This document shows, piece by piece, positions 9,649-18,846 of a stretch of 64,000 nt of DNA; position 1 is the first letter of the stretch; the number at the start of each line of letters is the position of its first letter. Position numbers and translations under genes: made by a program. The notes below the pieces were generated by a model. It did no database searches, was not told the DNA's origin, and saw only the letters and a program-made list of their open reading frames with translations. Location: NCBI GenBank assembly GCA_903858815.1, contig CAIOKE010000311.1, forward strand, positions 20,807-84,806, read 5' to 3'. The stretch is from an uncultured Planctomycetaceae bacterium. Its GTDB lineage: Bacteria > Planctomycetota > Planctomycetia > Planctomycetales > Planctomycetaceae.

Positions 9649-10122
9649 AACTCTTCCTCACCCGGACCAGCCGGCATACCGACCAGAACCAAGCCAGGCT
9701 CCACTCCCGATTCCCTCTACCACTCCAGCAACTTCACGACATCAGATTCGCATGCGGCCGCTGACAGGCTTCCATCCTGCTACCGCGGTCAAACTTACTG
9801 CAATCACTGACAACTCAAAGTCACCGACAGGAAGCGGCAATCCGCTACGAGCCTGCGGCCCCGATCAAAACTGACAAAACCCAAAACAACCAACCTGATA
9901 CGCATCAGATCTGTTCGTCAAACACCGCTTACAACCATCTACTCCAACTCACAAAACACTACCACCGCTGCTGTCAACTTCCACTGCAGACTACGAACAC
10001 AACAAACTGCACTGACAGCACAGCCCAGCACAACACAACACTCTACATCGCAACACAACACAGCGCGACACCCGAAACACTCAGGGCGTTACCAGCTTCC
10101 GCCAGCAACGCCCCGCAAGTCT
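9649..10122. other. pnp-rpsO intergenic region with hairpin
   Basis: No gene is seen in these 474 bp. The plus strand is unusually poor in G and rich in A and C (many ACAACAC-type runs). A hairpin with arms GGGCGTT and AACGCCC sits at 10084-10113, just beyond the rpsO stop in the direction of transcription. It lacks a T run, so it may be an RNA-processing or stability element rather than a terminator. In other bacteria the rpsO-pnp spacer carries an RNase III site. No such site can be assigned here by eye. Confidence 0.5.
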
Positions 10123-10392
10123 TCACTTTCGGATGTTCAGCCGACCAATGATCGACTGATACCTCGCCACATCCTGACGCTTCAGATAATCCAGCAGCTG
10201 CCGGCGACGGCTGACCTTACTGAGCAGACCACGACGGCCCGCATAGTCCTTCGGATGAGTCTGCAAGTGCTCGGTCACAGCCTGAATCTCGGCCGTCAAC
10301 ACCGCAATCTGTACTTCCGGAGATCCCGTGTCGCCCGCCTGCAACGCATACTGAGCAATCACGGCCGCCTTGTGCTCTGGACTAATCGACAT
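10123..10392 (-). CDS. rpsO: 30S ribosomal protein S15
   Basis: S15 is a primary 16S rRNA-binding protein of the 30S platform. The true start is the ATG at 10392, giving 89 residues that begin MSISPEHKAAVIAQYAL, the family's normal length. The ORF-track extension to 10530 is untranslated leader. Family signatures are visible: GDTGSPEVQIAVLT near residue 20, HPKDYAGRRGLLSKVSRRR in the middle and LKRQDVARYQSIIGRLNIR at the end. A sigma70-like promoter is seen about 180 bp upstream, leaving a leader long enough for S15 autoregulation (established in E. coli, inferred here). pnp follows on the same strand. Confidence 0.97.
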   Translation of the reverse strand: MSISPEHKAAVIAQYALQAGDTGSPEVQIAVLTAEIQAVTEHLQTHPKDYAGRRGLLSKVSRRRQLLDYLKRQDVARYQSIIGRLNIRK

Positions 10393-10578
10393 CGACTTCA
10401 CTTTCACAAAAAACAACGCCTGTCCGCCGGGTACGAATCCGCCAGCGCTAAGCCAGCAAGCACACGACCTGAAACGGCAAACAAACCTGACAACGCCCCA
10501 AATCGCCGCGAAAAAAAAATCCCGCAGCACCCCAGAGCAACATTTTCGGACCGGTCACCTTGCCAGCCCCACCCACAC

Positions 10579-10607
10579 ATTATGCCCGGAATCGACCCAC
10601 GTTTCAA
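10579..10607 (-). promoter_or_regulatory. Candidate sigma70-type promoter of rpsO-pnp
   Basis: On the minus strand, TTGAAA is followed after exactly 17 nt by CATAAT, each a 5-of-6 match to consensus. A start site near 10572 would give a leader of about 180 nt before rpsO. The element lies in a gene-free stretch (10393-10699), which supports the call; no transcript evidence is available. Confidence 0.55.
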
Positions 10608-10699
10608 TCCAGATCCCTCCCTTCGACCATTCACACTCCCCGCTCAAGTCAAAAGACCGCTGTTTCCCGCCTTTTTTCTCGATTCTCCCAATCCCGAAC

Positions 10700-13600
10700 T
10701 TAGTTGTGATGACCATGCACACCAAACAATGCATGCCCACGATCGCCACCAGCCAGCACCCACGCCAATAAATCCAGAATCTCCTCTCGTGTCAACTTGT
10801 TCAGTACCCCCCTCGGCATGATGCTGACGTCACTCTGAGTACGCTCGTCAATCTCCGACTTCCGCACCACCACCAATTTGTCCGGTGCCGCTGGGTTGTC
10901 CAGAACTTTCAGGACCTCACCTGCATCCTCCACCACCAACCCGGTAATAACCTGTCCGGACTTCAGCACCAGCACGCTGGATTGATACTTCGGCTCAATT
11001 TTCTTCGACGGATTCAGAATGTGGTCCAGCACATCAACCCGCGAATACTCCACAGGCAACTTCGCAAGATCCGGACCGACGGCATTGCCCTGCCCGGAGA
11101 CTCGATGACACCCCGCACAGGCGGCCGCCCTGAACAACTGCTGGCCCACCGCAAAATTGCTGGCACGATGCGTCAGATGCATCACATCTCCCGCCAGATC
11201 GTCCAACTGCCATTCCGTGTTTCGCCCCAGATACTTCAGCAAATCGTCCCGCTGCTGCAGCTTCACTTTCGACAGATACGCTGCAGGGTCTGCTTCGTAC
11301 GCTCGCAGATCAGATACGATATACAGAGCCCCGTACATCCGCCGCCAATGGCCCGGATAGGTACACACATAAGGATAAATGCCAGGCTCCCGCGGAGTTT
11401 CAAAGTAGACGGAAGCCACTTCGCCGGGCTGGACCAGTGTGCTGGCCGCCAGGACATCCTCTGACCGCGGCACAAATCCCCGTTCGGCCGCGTCAGCATC
11501 TCGACCGGTCGACTCCGCCAGTTCACCCACTGCCGCCAGCGTGCCGGGTTTCACAATCGCCACGTTGTGCGGCATGTTGTCAGAATTTGTCAGACGAAAC
11601 TCCACCGGACGCCCCGCCTGCACCGCCACGATTTCGCGATCATAAATCATTCGCTCAGGCACCGTGCCCAGTGCAATCAACGGCACCACAACGTCCCGCA
11701 ACTGTCCCTCCAGACTGTCCGCTGCCGCACCAGTTAAAACCCTTAAAGCCGCCTCTGCCAGCGAGACAGCAAGGGCAGCAGCATCCGTATTGCGCTGCTG
11801 CGGTTCCAGTCCAGACAGGTATTTGACAGCAGCTGTTCCCACCTGAGTCGCCAGCATCGCCGGCCACTTGTCCTCTGGTATTGCCGCCAGTGCTGTCAGC
11901 ACACTACCCGTGGATGTCCCAGTCTCCAGTAACCCAGCAAACACGGCCGTCTTCTCTGACTCAAAACCAGCAATTCCCGACAATGCCACAACCGCCAGAT
12001 CCTGAGGGGTCTGATCCGCTGCTGACACCAGCACATCCGCCGGAATCTCCTGCCGACTGAAGCCCGGCCCCGACCAGCTGACACTCAGACCGTCACCACC
12101 ACCATTATCAAAATACGTCGCCACAATCGCATGCAGGCCCGCCTCCAGACGAATCGCCTGCCCCTTTTCTACCATGCCGTGCAGACCATCATTATCAATC
12201 AGCAATTCACCATCCAGATAAAACCGTGACCCGTCATCCGAACTGATGAAGAATTCATACTGTCCGGACCGTTCAATACGAATGTGTCCCCGGAACATCA
12301 GAGCAAAGCTGTCGCGAGTCTGCAGCACCGGCTGCTCCATCACAATTCTTTCCGCCACACCCGTCGCATTCGCAGTCAGAGCCTGCAGAGTTTCCTGAGC
12401 CACATTCGCGGGATTCGGAGCATAAAAATCCACACGTAATCCGGGCCGCACCAGCGGAGCCCCTGCGCTGCTGCCCGGCAGCGTCGGTACCAACACAGCC
12501 AGCTGCGGAAACAGCGATTCCAAAGCCGGCCTCGAAGTCACCAGTGGCAAGGCACGCAACACATCCTCCTGCAACAACTGCTCCTGCCGCATCGCGGCAA
12601 AGACCGCTTCCGGCCCGCCATCTGCATTGATCCACGCAGCCAGCGCGACGCGGCGAGTTTCAGCCGAATGTGCGGACTGCGCCAACTTCACAATCCGCTC
12701 GCGAACCCGCACCAACTGCTCGACCGGCTGACCAGCCAGAAGTCGACTGAGGCTGTTCACCACATTCTCGCTGGCTTTCGCATTCAACTCCTCGATCAGC
12801 AAAAACAGCTGCTCTGCCTCCGGCACACCTCGCAGGGCTGCCAGCCCGGCCAGAGCCTTCCGCAAAGTCTGCTCGGAAACGCTGCCCCTCGTCAGAATCG
12901 CTCGGTAGACGACTTCGGATGACTCCATCTTCAGCAGATCTTCAACGCTGGCATGCGACAAAGCATAAGCCTCTGCACCTCGAGACAGCTTTCCTCCGGC
13001 AGCAAGCAAATTTCGCACTGCCCCATCAAGGTCGATGGCTCCCCGAGCCTGCCGAATCACAAAACTCAACTGTGCATCCTGCTCCGTCTGCATGGCCGCA
13101 AACAGGATCTCGGCCGCCAGCGGTCCGCGAGTAAACGAAGCGGCCACAACCGCTTCTGCTCGCACCTGTGGTGACGGATCCCCAGCCCGCTTCAACAACA
13201 ATCGTTCCCATGCCAGCACTCTGTCTGCACTCGCTCCCTCATCCAGCACTGCAGGAATCGCGAGTCCGGCAGAGTTCCGCAATTGCGCCGTCTTCGTCGA
13301 CACTGCCGGACGCAGCGAGACATCACGAGCAACATCACGAAGTACACGCACTGCTGCTGCGCGAGCATCCTCCACCGGGCTCTCCAGCAACTGCTCAAGT
13401 AACTCAAAATCCGTCCGTCGCGCCCGCTGCGTTGTCCAAAGCACCTCCACCAGCGAACGCGCATCGGCTGCAGCATCCAATCGCAGCCCCTGACGCCATG
13501 CCTGTACCGCAGTCAACACCTCTGACTGATCCCGCCCCGTCAGTTCCAGACGAGCCCGGTAACGGTCGGCCAGCACCGGTGACGACAGCACCTGCACAAC

Positions 13601-15994
13601 CGCCTCAGTCTCTGCCCCTCGCAATCGCGGCGGTCGCTGGACCCCACGCCCCGTAGCCGTCACACGATAAATTCGACCATGCTGATGATCCCGACTGGGG
13701 TCCCGCAGATTATGCTGCATATGGCCGATGATCGGATTCTGCCAGTCCAGCACATACAACGCCCCGTCACCACCAATCTCCATGTCGCTGGGGCGGAAGT
13801 TCTGATCAGACGAATACAGAATCGGTTCCACTTCCCGAGCAAAAAAGCCGGCACCACGCTTCTCAAAACGATATTGAGTCACCCCCTGAAAGCCAATCAC
13901 ATTGGCGATCAACAGATTCCCGCGGTTCTGCTCGGCAAAATGCTGACTATCCAGAATACAGATCGCTGGAACCGGACGAACTCGCTTTTCATACAACTGC
14001 TCAGGAGCCCCCTGTCCTGGCATCCCGATGTAATTCCCAGTGCCACCAGTCCCGTCAGTGACAAACTGATTGCCCCACTGATCAAACACATCGCCATGCG
14101 GATTTGGACCGATGGGAAAATGGAAATTGATGTCGAAGGTGACGGGATCCCACTCATAGACCCCAGCGGCACCCGTACCAAATCGCTTTACAGGCCCCCA
14201 CGGTGTTTCAAAATTCTCAGCATGAAAGATTCCGCGTGAAAAGTAAAAACGCCCCCCGGGACTCATCACAAACGCATTCGCCGTATGGTGAGTGTCGGCC
14301 GAATCAAGCCCGTGAAAAATTCGCTCCCGAAGATCGGCACGATCGTCCCCGTCTGTGTCCTTCAGGAACCAGATATCAGGGGCCATCGCTACCAGCACTC
14401 CCCCATTCCAGAATTCAAATCCCGTGGGATTATGCAGACCATCGGCAAACGTAATGCAGCGATCAGCCACCCCATCGAAATCGTCGTCCGGGAAAATCAA
14501 CAGCTTATCATTCATCGCCTCCAGCGGATTCCAGTGTGGGTATGTGGGCCATGCTGCCACCCACAGTCGACCATCAGGATCCACAGCACTCTGTACCGGA
14601 TTCACCAGATCAGAGAACATCTCCTCAGAGGCAAACAGGTTGACCTGCATTCCGCTGTGCACCGTCATCTTCTCGATCGCCTCAGTACCACCATAAAATC
14701 GATGTCGCCCACCCTCCAGTTGACCGGGCTTGTTGGTCCGCACCTCCAGCGGCTGCGGCAGTGCCGTGTCATCAGGCTCCACGGCCCGCCCCTCAGCCGC
14801 CGCCCAGATCACAGCGTCCCGACGTGCGGTCATCTCTGTCAGAATCTCAAGTTCACGCTGCATGACCTCAAAATTGGTCTGCCCCGCCACAAATTGCAGC
14901 CCGGAACGACCACCAAACACGCTGTATCCATCAGTCGCGCGATAAACATTGTGCCAAGACAGGTTCTTCGCCAGCACTGCCCGACGAATCAGTGCCAGCT
15001 GATCATCCGTCGCCCGCCCCAATCCGACTGCGAACACCGTACTGACAATCGTCTCCGCAACAATGCGATTGCCTCGATCATTCAGATGCACACCGTTCAG
15101 CGTCAACTCGCCAAAAGCCGCACGTTCTGCCGCATCCTGTGGCACAGTGCGGCCGAAACGATCGCGACGGACTCCCGCCGAATTCCGCACCAGACTGGTA
15201 TCCCACGACACGGTCGATGCGACCTGCTTCGTCGCCGCAAACAGATTGACAAACGGCACCTGCAACTCGGACGCCACACGACCCATTTCGGCCGTATACA
15301 GTTCCAGACGACTATTCACACTGCTGCCATCGGGCAGTTCCGATAACTGCAGATTCTCAAACCACGTCGGTGAACACAGCACCACCTGCGGAGCCGTCCG
15401 ACCGTTATACCGCTGTGCCACGGTGTGGTTCACAAAGGCAGTCAGGTCCCCCCGAAACTTCTCCAGCCCAGCCTGACCACCCCACGACTCATTGTAACCA
15501 AAACAGGCGATCACAACATCAGCACGCACCTTCGTCAGCCAGTCATCCGGACTGCCGAAGTTGTCGGATCGCGGACGTTCTGTCAGCGTGTCACCGCTGA
15601 ATCCCAGATCACGCACCACCAGCCGATGCTGTGGATACGCCGATTGCAGCAGCGTCTCCAGCCAGCCCGCATGCTGCATACGATCAGCCAGAGTATTCCC
15701 GATCACGGCAATCCGCATTTCCGGCTGCAGAACAATCGCGTGCTGCGCCTGGACTGCAGCAGCAGGACTCAATAAACAGCCAATGCTGACGATCAGACTT
15801 TGAACGAGACGCAGACAGGCGGCAGACGGCGCACAGATCGTTTGAACATGGCAGGTGGTAGACAGCAAGTATCGCATGAGCTGATCCGAGGGCGGGCAGG
15901 GCAGATTCAGAACTGATTTCCACCCCAGCATCTCAGGTTCCTCAATGCAGTCAAGCGCAGCACTCGTCGCGGGCTGAATGAAAACACGCCGCAT
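10700..15994 (-). CDS. Giant secreted PVC-type heme protein: SGNH, beta-propeller, HEAT, PA14, plastocyanin-like and cytochrome c domains
   Basis: About 1764 residues. Order: a hydrophobic export segment (LVQSLIVSIGCLL, ending near AVQAQ); an SGNH/GDSL-like esterase domain (IAVIGNTLADRM...ACFGYNESWGG...GVHLNDRG); the propeller of the planctomycete putative membrane-bound dehydrogenase family (MQVNLFASEEMF...DTDGDDRADLRERI); HEAT-like helical repeats; a PA14-like domain (YEFFISSDDGSRFYLDGELL); a type 1 copper domain with a plausible ligand set (MPHN, then CTYPGHWRRM); and a cytochrome c domain with CAGCH about 140 residues from the end. It probably acts in the periplasm as a redox-linked carbohydrate-degrading enzyme; the substrate is unknown. 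The start is uncertain: ATG 15994 has GGGGGGAGG just upstream (tight spacing), while ATG 15877 lies closest to the signal sequence; the open frame reaches GTG 16045. Confidence 0.85.
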   Translation of the reverse strand: MRRVFIQPATSAALDCIEEPEMLGWKSVLNLPCPPSDQLMRYLLSTTCHVQTICAPSAACLRLVQSLIVSIGCLLSPAAAVQAQHAIVLQPEMRIAVIGNTLADRMQHAGWLETLLQSAYPQHRLVVRDLGFSGDTLTERPRSDNFGSPDDWLTKVRADVVIACFGYNESWGGQAGLEKFRGDLTAFVNHTVAQRYNGRTAPQVVLCSPTWFENLQLSELPDGSSVNSRLELYTAEMGRVASELQVPFVNLFAATKQVASTVSWDTSLVRNSAGVRRDRFGRTVPQDAAERAAFGELTLNGVHLNDRGNRIVAETIVSTVFAVGLGRATDDQLALIRRAVLAKNLSWHNVYRATDGYSVFGGRSGLQFVAGQTNFEVMQRELEILTEMTARRDAVIWAAAEGRAVEPDDTALPQPLEVRTNKPGQLEGGRHRFYGGTEAIEKMTVHSGMQVNLFASEEMFSDLVNPVQSAVDPDGRLWVAAWPTYPHWNPLEAMNDKLLIFPDDDFDGVADRCITFADGLHNPTGFEFWNGGVLVAMAPDIWFLKDTDGDDRADLRERIFHGLDSADTHHTANAFVMSPGGRFYFSRGIFHAENFETPWGPVKRFGTGAAGVYEWDPVTFDINFHFPIGPNPHGDVFDQWGNQFVTDGTGGTGNYIGMPGQGAPEQLYEKRVRPVPAICILDSQHFAEQNRGNLLIANVIGFQGVTQYRFEKRGAGFFAREVEPILYSSDQNFRPSDMEIGGDGALYVLDWQNPIIGHMQHNLRDPSRDHQHGRIYRVTATGRGVQRPPRLRGAETEAVVQVLSSPVLADRYRARLELTGRDQSEVLTAVQAWRQGLRLDAAADARSLVEVLWTTQRARRTDFELLEQLLESPVEDARAAAVRVLRDVARDVSLRPAVSTKTAQLRNSAGLAIPAVLDEGASADRVLAWERLLLKRAGDPSPQVRAEAVVAASFTRGPLAAEILFAAMQTEQDAQLSFVIRQARGAIDLDGAVRNLLAAGGKLSRGAEAYALSHASVEDLLKMESSEVVYRAILTRGSVSEQTLRKALAGLAALRGVPEAEQLFLLIEELNAKASENVVNSLSRLLAGQPVEQLVRVRERIVKLAQSAHSAETRRVALAAWINADGGPEAVFAAMRQEQLLQEDVLRALPLVTSRPALESLFPQLAVLVPTLPGSSAGAPLVRPGLRVDFYAPNPANVAQETLQALTANATGVAERIVMEQPVLQTRDSFALMFRGHIRIERSGQYEFFISSDDGSRFYLDGELLIDNDGLHGMVEKGQAIRLEAGLHAIVATYFDNGGGDGLSVSWSGPGFSRQEIPADVLVSAADQTPQDLAVVALSGIAGFESEKTAVFAGLLETGTSTGSVLTALAAIPEDKWPAMLATQVGTAAVKYLSGLEPQQRNTDAAALAVSLAEAALRVLTGAAADSLEGQLRDVVVPLIALGTVPERMIYDREIVAVQAGRPVEFRLTNSDNMPHNVAIVKPGTLAAVGELAESTGRDADAAERGFVPRSEDVLAASTLVQPGEVASVYFETPREPGIYPYVCTYPGHWRRMYGALYIVSDLRAYEADPAAYLSKVKLQQRDDLLKYLGRNTEWQLDDLAGDVMHLTHRASNFAVGQQLFRAAACAGCHRVSGQGNAVGPDLAKLPVEYSRVDVLDHILNPSKKIEPKYQSSVLVLKSGQVITGLVVEDAGEVLKVLDNPAAPDKLVVVRKSEIDERTQSDVSIMPRGVLNKLTREEILDLLAWVLAGGDRGHALFGVHGHHN

Positions 15995-16091
15995 GGCCTC
16001 CCCCCGGAACCACGCAGCGTGCCTCAGATTCAGGTGGTCAACCACAGTCGGACAGGCTCAGGGAGTCGTCGACTGCAGTGACACCGTTCGC

Positions 16092-18041
16092 TCAGTCACC
16101 ATAGCCACTGCCTGCGCCGTAACCATAACCGGTTTTCACCGGCTTCGGCTCGTAGTTGTGCATGCCGCGACGATGATCATAATCCACACTGGAACAGTGC
16201 GCGGTGTAGGAACCGCTGAAAGTGCGGAAGTGCTTCAGAATCTCTACTTCTTCGCCACCATACACTGTGGCCACGTCTGCCTTGCAGGCATCCGTACGAT
16301 ATGGAGCCTGACCGTTGATCCGACAGATCTGGTACGAACCCCCGGGAATGTGAATCGGGCAGGCATCCGCCGAGCGATTGCGGTACACCCAGCGTTCGAC
16401 ACAGCCAACCTTCGGCGATTCATAGCAGGATTTGCTGTCGTACTGCCGTTTGTTGACCTGATAGCCATTCCCCGCAGATTCGATCTCGAAATATCGAGTC
16501 GTCTCGCAGTCTGATGGCTTCAGAATCCGATGTGGTCGCAGACAGTCGCCCGGGCGGACTGTTGCACAATCCTTCTTCTTCGAACCCTCCACCACAAACT
16601 TCAGCCATGGAGTGCAACCACGACCATAACGATCGTCATCGCACTTCTCATCATCCCGGCCGTAGCCACTCTTCGAATCCGAATAGCCCTGACCATACGA
16701 GCTTCGACGGTTGTAGTCGCTGTCACCACTGCGACCGTAGCCGCTGCCGGACTTTGAGTCCCGGTCACCATAGCTGTCGCCCGAAGACCCATAGCGACGA
16801 TCATCGTCGTCATCGCAGTCATTCTTTCGGTCGTTACCCGCCCCATGCCCGTTGCCGCAGCGTGGCTTCCCGGATGGACGGCATCCATACGACTGTTCCA
16901 GCGAGTTGCACAGGTAAATCTCATTATCGCAGTCGCTGAAGTCAATCACTACGTCTGCTCGCTCGCCCGGACACAACACCACACAGTCCTCTTCCACGGC
17001 GTTGTTGTACAGCCATGAATCCTTTCCAAGGCGGATCAGTTTCATGCCGTTATTCAGCTTCAGCGTCAGGAATCGTGTGTTGCAGGCATTCAGCAGACGG
17101 AAACGATACTTGCGTCGCTCTACATTCAGAACTGGCTGCACCTTGCCATTCACAACATACAGGTCACCAAGATTGCCTTCATCCTGCTGTGATTTATAAC
17201 AGAGCGAACCATCAGAATTCAGGCTGCGATCCTGCAGACACAGAGGTATGTCATACCGAGCGGCCGGCAGGACATTCCGCTGCACCAGATCATATTCCGT
17301 CTCATCCATACTGAGACAGAAACCGGAAAGACCGTAATAATTGCTGGCCCCGGCAACCCCCTGAGCCCGATCATGATACCACGCCGTCGATGGACTTTCG
17401 GAATAGTCCGGACGACCACCCAGCATGGGCACTGTGTTCGGCAGGAAATAGTCCCGCGCCCGGCCCGGAAGAACGTACTGATTGGGAGCACCAGCGGAAT
17501 GTGATGGCAGATCCAGCCCATGAAAATGACAGGCCATCTCAAGATCAATATCATTCCAGAGACGCAGCACACATGGCTGTCCAACCACTGTGCGAATCGT
17601 CGGACCCGGAACTGATCCACCATAACCATACACAGGAGTCTTCACGCCCGGAACATACTCGTTCACAGACTTCTTCGCTCGCAACTCATAAAACGCCGGC
17701 TGGTACTTCTCATACCACGTGGTTTCAGGTGACTCGGCACAACGACGATCGCGATACTCCGGCGCTACCCCGTGATATGCAGAACCCACACGGTACGGAT
17801 CCTGACCAACAGCCTTCGGACGCAGCACTGGAGGTATCGGACACTTCTGCGTAAATGGTCGATATCCAAAGACGTCCACACCCTTCTTACCACCCGACTT
17901 CCTGACACCTGACAGCGAATATCCACCGCCACCCTTACCTGACTTCCCCTTGCTGTCAGCTGTCACCACACCTGCTGAAACCGCCGCAATTGCCCCCGCA
18001 GCCTGCTGCAAAAGTGCACGTCGTGATACGGAACTGGACAT
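16092..18041 (-). CDS. Degenerate, cysteine-rich multicopper oxidase paralogue (probably not an oxidase)
   Basis: About 649 residues, exported by a Tat-like signal (SVSRRALLQQAAG). The cupredoxin fold aligns along its length with the neighbouring oxidase split at 18847-21895, but copper ligands are missing. HFH (about 172-174) is kept. HDHA has become HDRA (about 223-226), HPVHVH has become CPIHIP (about 560-565), and HCHTIEH has become HCSSVDY (about 614-620). Both type 1 histidines and several trinuclear-site histidines are therefore lost. The protein has 26 cysteines against 3 in the neighbour, and an insert of about 80 residues rich in D, G, S, Y and R (about 395-475). The ATG at 18041 has GGGGGGGGAG 8 nt upstream. 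A structural, disulfide-linked envelope role is possible but inferred. Confidence 0.88.
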   Translation of the reverse strand: MSSSVSRRALLQQAAGAIAAVSAGVVTADSKGKSGKGGGGYSLSGVRKSGGKKGVDVFGYRPFTQKCPIPPVLRPKAVGQDPYRVGSAYHGVAPEYRDRRCAESPETTWYEKYQPAFYELRAKKSVNEYVPGVKTPVYGYGGSVPGPTIRTVVGQPCVLRLWNDIDLEMACHFHGLDLPSHSAGAPNQYVLPGRARDYFLPNTVPMLGGRPDYSESPSTAWYHDRAQGVAGASNYYGLSGFCLSMDETEYDLVQRNVLPAARYDIPLCLQDRSLNSDGSLCYKSQQDEGNLGDLYVVNGKVQPVLNVERRKYRFRLLNACNTRFLTLKLNNGMKLIRLGKDSWLYNNAVEEDCVVLCPGERADVVIDFSDCDNEIYLCNSLEQSYGCRPSGKPRCGNGHGAGNDRKNDCDDDDDRRYGSSGDSYGDRDSKSGSGYGRSGDSDYNRRSSYGQGYSDSKSGYGRDDEKCDDDRYGRGCTPWLKFVVEGSKKKDCATVRPGDCLRPHRILKPSDCETTRYFEIESAGNGYQVNKRQYDSKSCYESPKVGCVERWVYRNRSADACPIHIPGGSYQICRINGQAPYRTDACKADVATVYGGEEVEILKHFRTFSGSYTAHCSSVDYDHRRGMHNYEPKPVKTGYGYGAGSGYGD

Positions 18042-18252
18042 GATTGTAACTCCCCCCCCGAGGACCATTGTCCCTGAACGACAGACGAGCAATCCTCGCC
18101 AGATCGAACCACCGGGCTGACACAGCCACTGCAGTCAGGACTCCACTCCCCAAAGCAAACCCCAGACCAGTCGTTTTTTTTCATGCCACAAAAATTCAGA
18201 TTTCCCCGAACTCGAACTTTTCACAATGCTGAACATCGAAAATTCCAATCCT

Positions 18253-18265
18253 TAACACAGTGTTA
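18253..18265. promoter_or_regulatory. Perfect 13-bp palindrome upstream of the cysteine-rich oxidase paralogue
   Basis: TAACAC-A-GTGTTA has perfect 6-bp arms about 210 bp upstream of the start at 18041. A partial copy of its core (CCACAGTGTTG) lies near 18397-18407. This is the size and shape of a small repressor operator, but no regulator in the window can be tied to it. Confidence 0.3.
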
Positions 18266-18628
18266 CAGACTTTGAATAACAATCCGTTGAATCTACTCAA
18301 CAGAATCATGCAGGCCACTGTTGGAGAATCACAACAAAGCATCAGATAGCTGCAGCCAGCCAATGATGCCCGATGATCAAAAAAACAACGATCTGTTGAC
18401 CACAGTGTTGCTTAGTCGCATCGTAGACAGGAAGCACGCTGGTAACGCTCCACAACACGCGATGTGATCTGCCAACACTCGTGGAAAAAACACTGGACTT
18501 ATTCGATGTTGCTGTAAGGCAACACAAGTTTCCGGAACGCAACGGTAGTGCCGCCACGCATCATGTGAACCCGAATCTGTCGATCACACAGTGGCCGTCA
18601 GCCCTGAGCGCTCTGCAACTCCGTGCGC

Positions 18629-18797
18629 AGAGTACCACTCAGCAAACGGGAGCCTCGCTGTCGTCACCGAACTGGTGCTCGATCGCCCCGGGAAAGGTGC
18701 CCCTCGGGAGGGCGAGACTCCTGCCGAGCCGAAGTCAATTGCCAACGTTCAGTTGACTTCGTTCGCCCACAACCGTAGCCCGAGCATTCCTGCTCGG
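18629..18797. repeat. Diverged dispersed repeat with hairpins
   Basis: The 805-bp gap 18042-18846 holds no convincing gene. This part resembles the reverse complement of the tandem unit at 63796-64000: CACCGAACTGGTGCTCG, then CCCGGG, then GCCGAGCCGAAG, in the same order and at similar spacing. It also holds two stem-loops: GAAGTCAA/TTGACTTC (18731-18760) and CCGAGC/GCTCGG (18780-18797). The second uses the same arms as the hairpin inside each terminal tandem unit. The ORF at 18591-19037 that crosses it is taken as spurious. Confidence 0.5.
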
Positions 18798-18846
18798 CCC
18801 CCCTTCACCCATCTGTTAATCACCCGAGGAATGCTGCTGGAGCAAC

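Noticed and set aside
8632-9810. 392-residue plus-strand ORF
   Set aside because: It is antisense to pnp, whose domains are all recognisable; R/Q/H/L-rich shadow.
14285-15346. 353-residue plus-strand ORF
   Set aside because: Antisense to the giant heme protein, with low-complexity composition and no motif.
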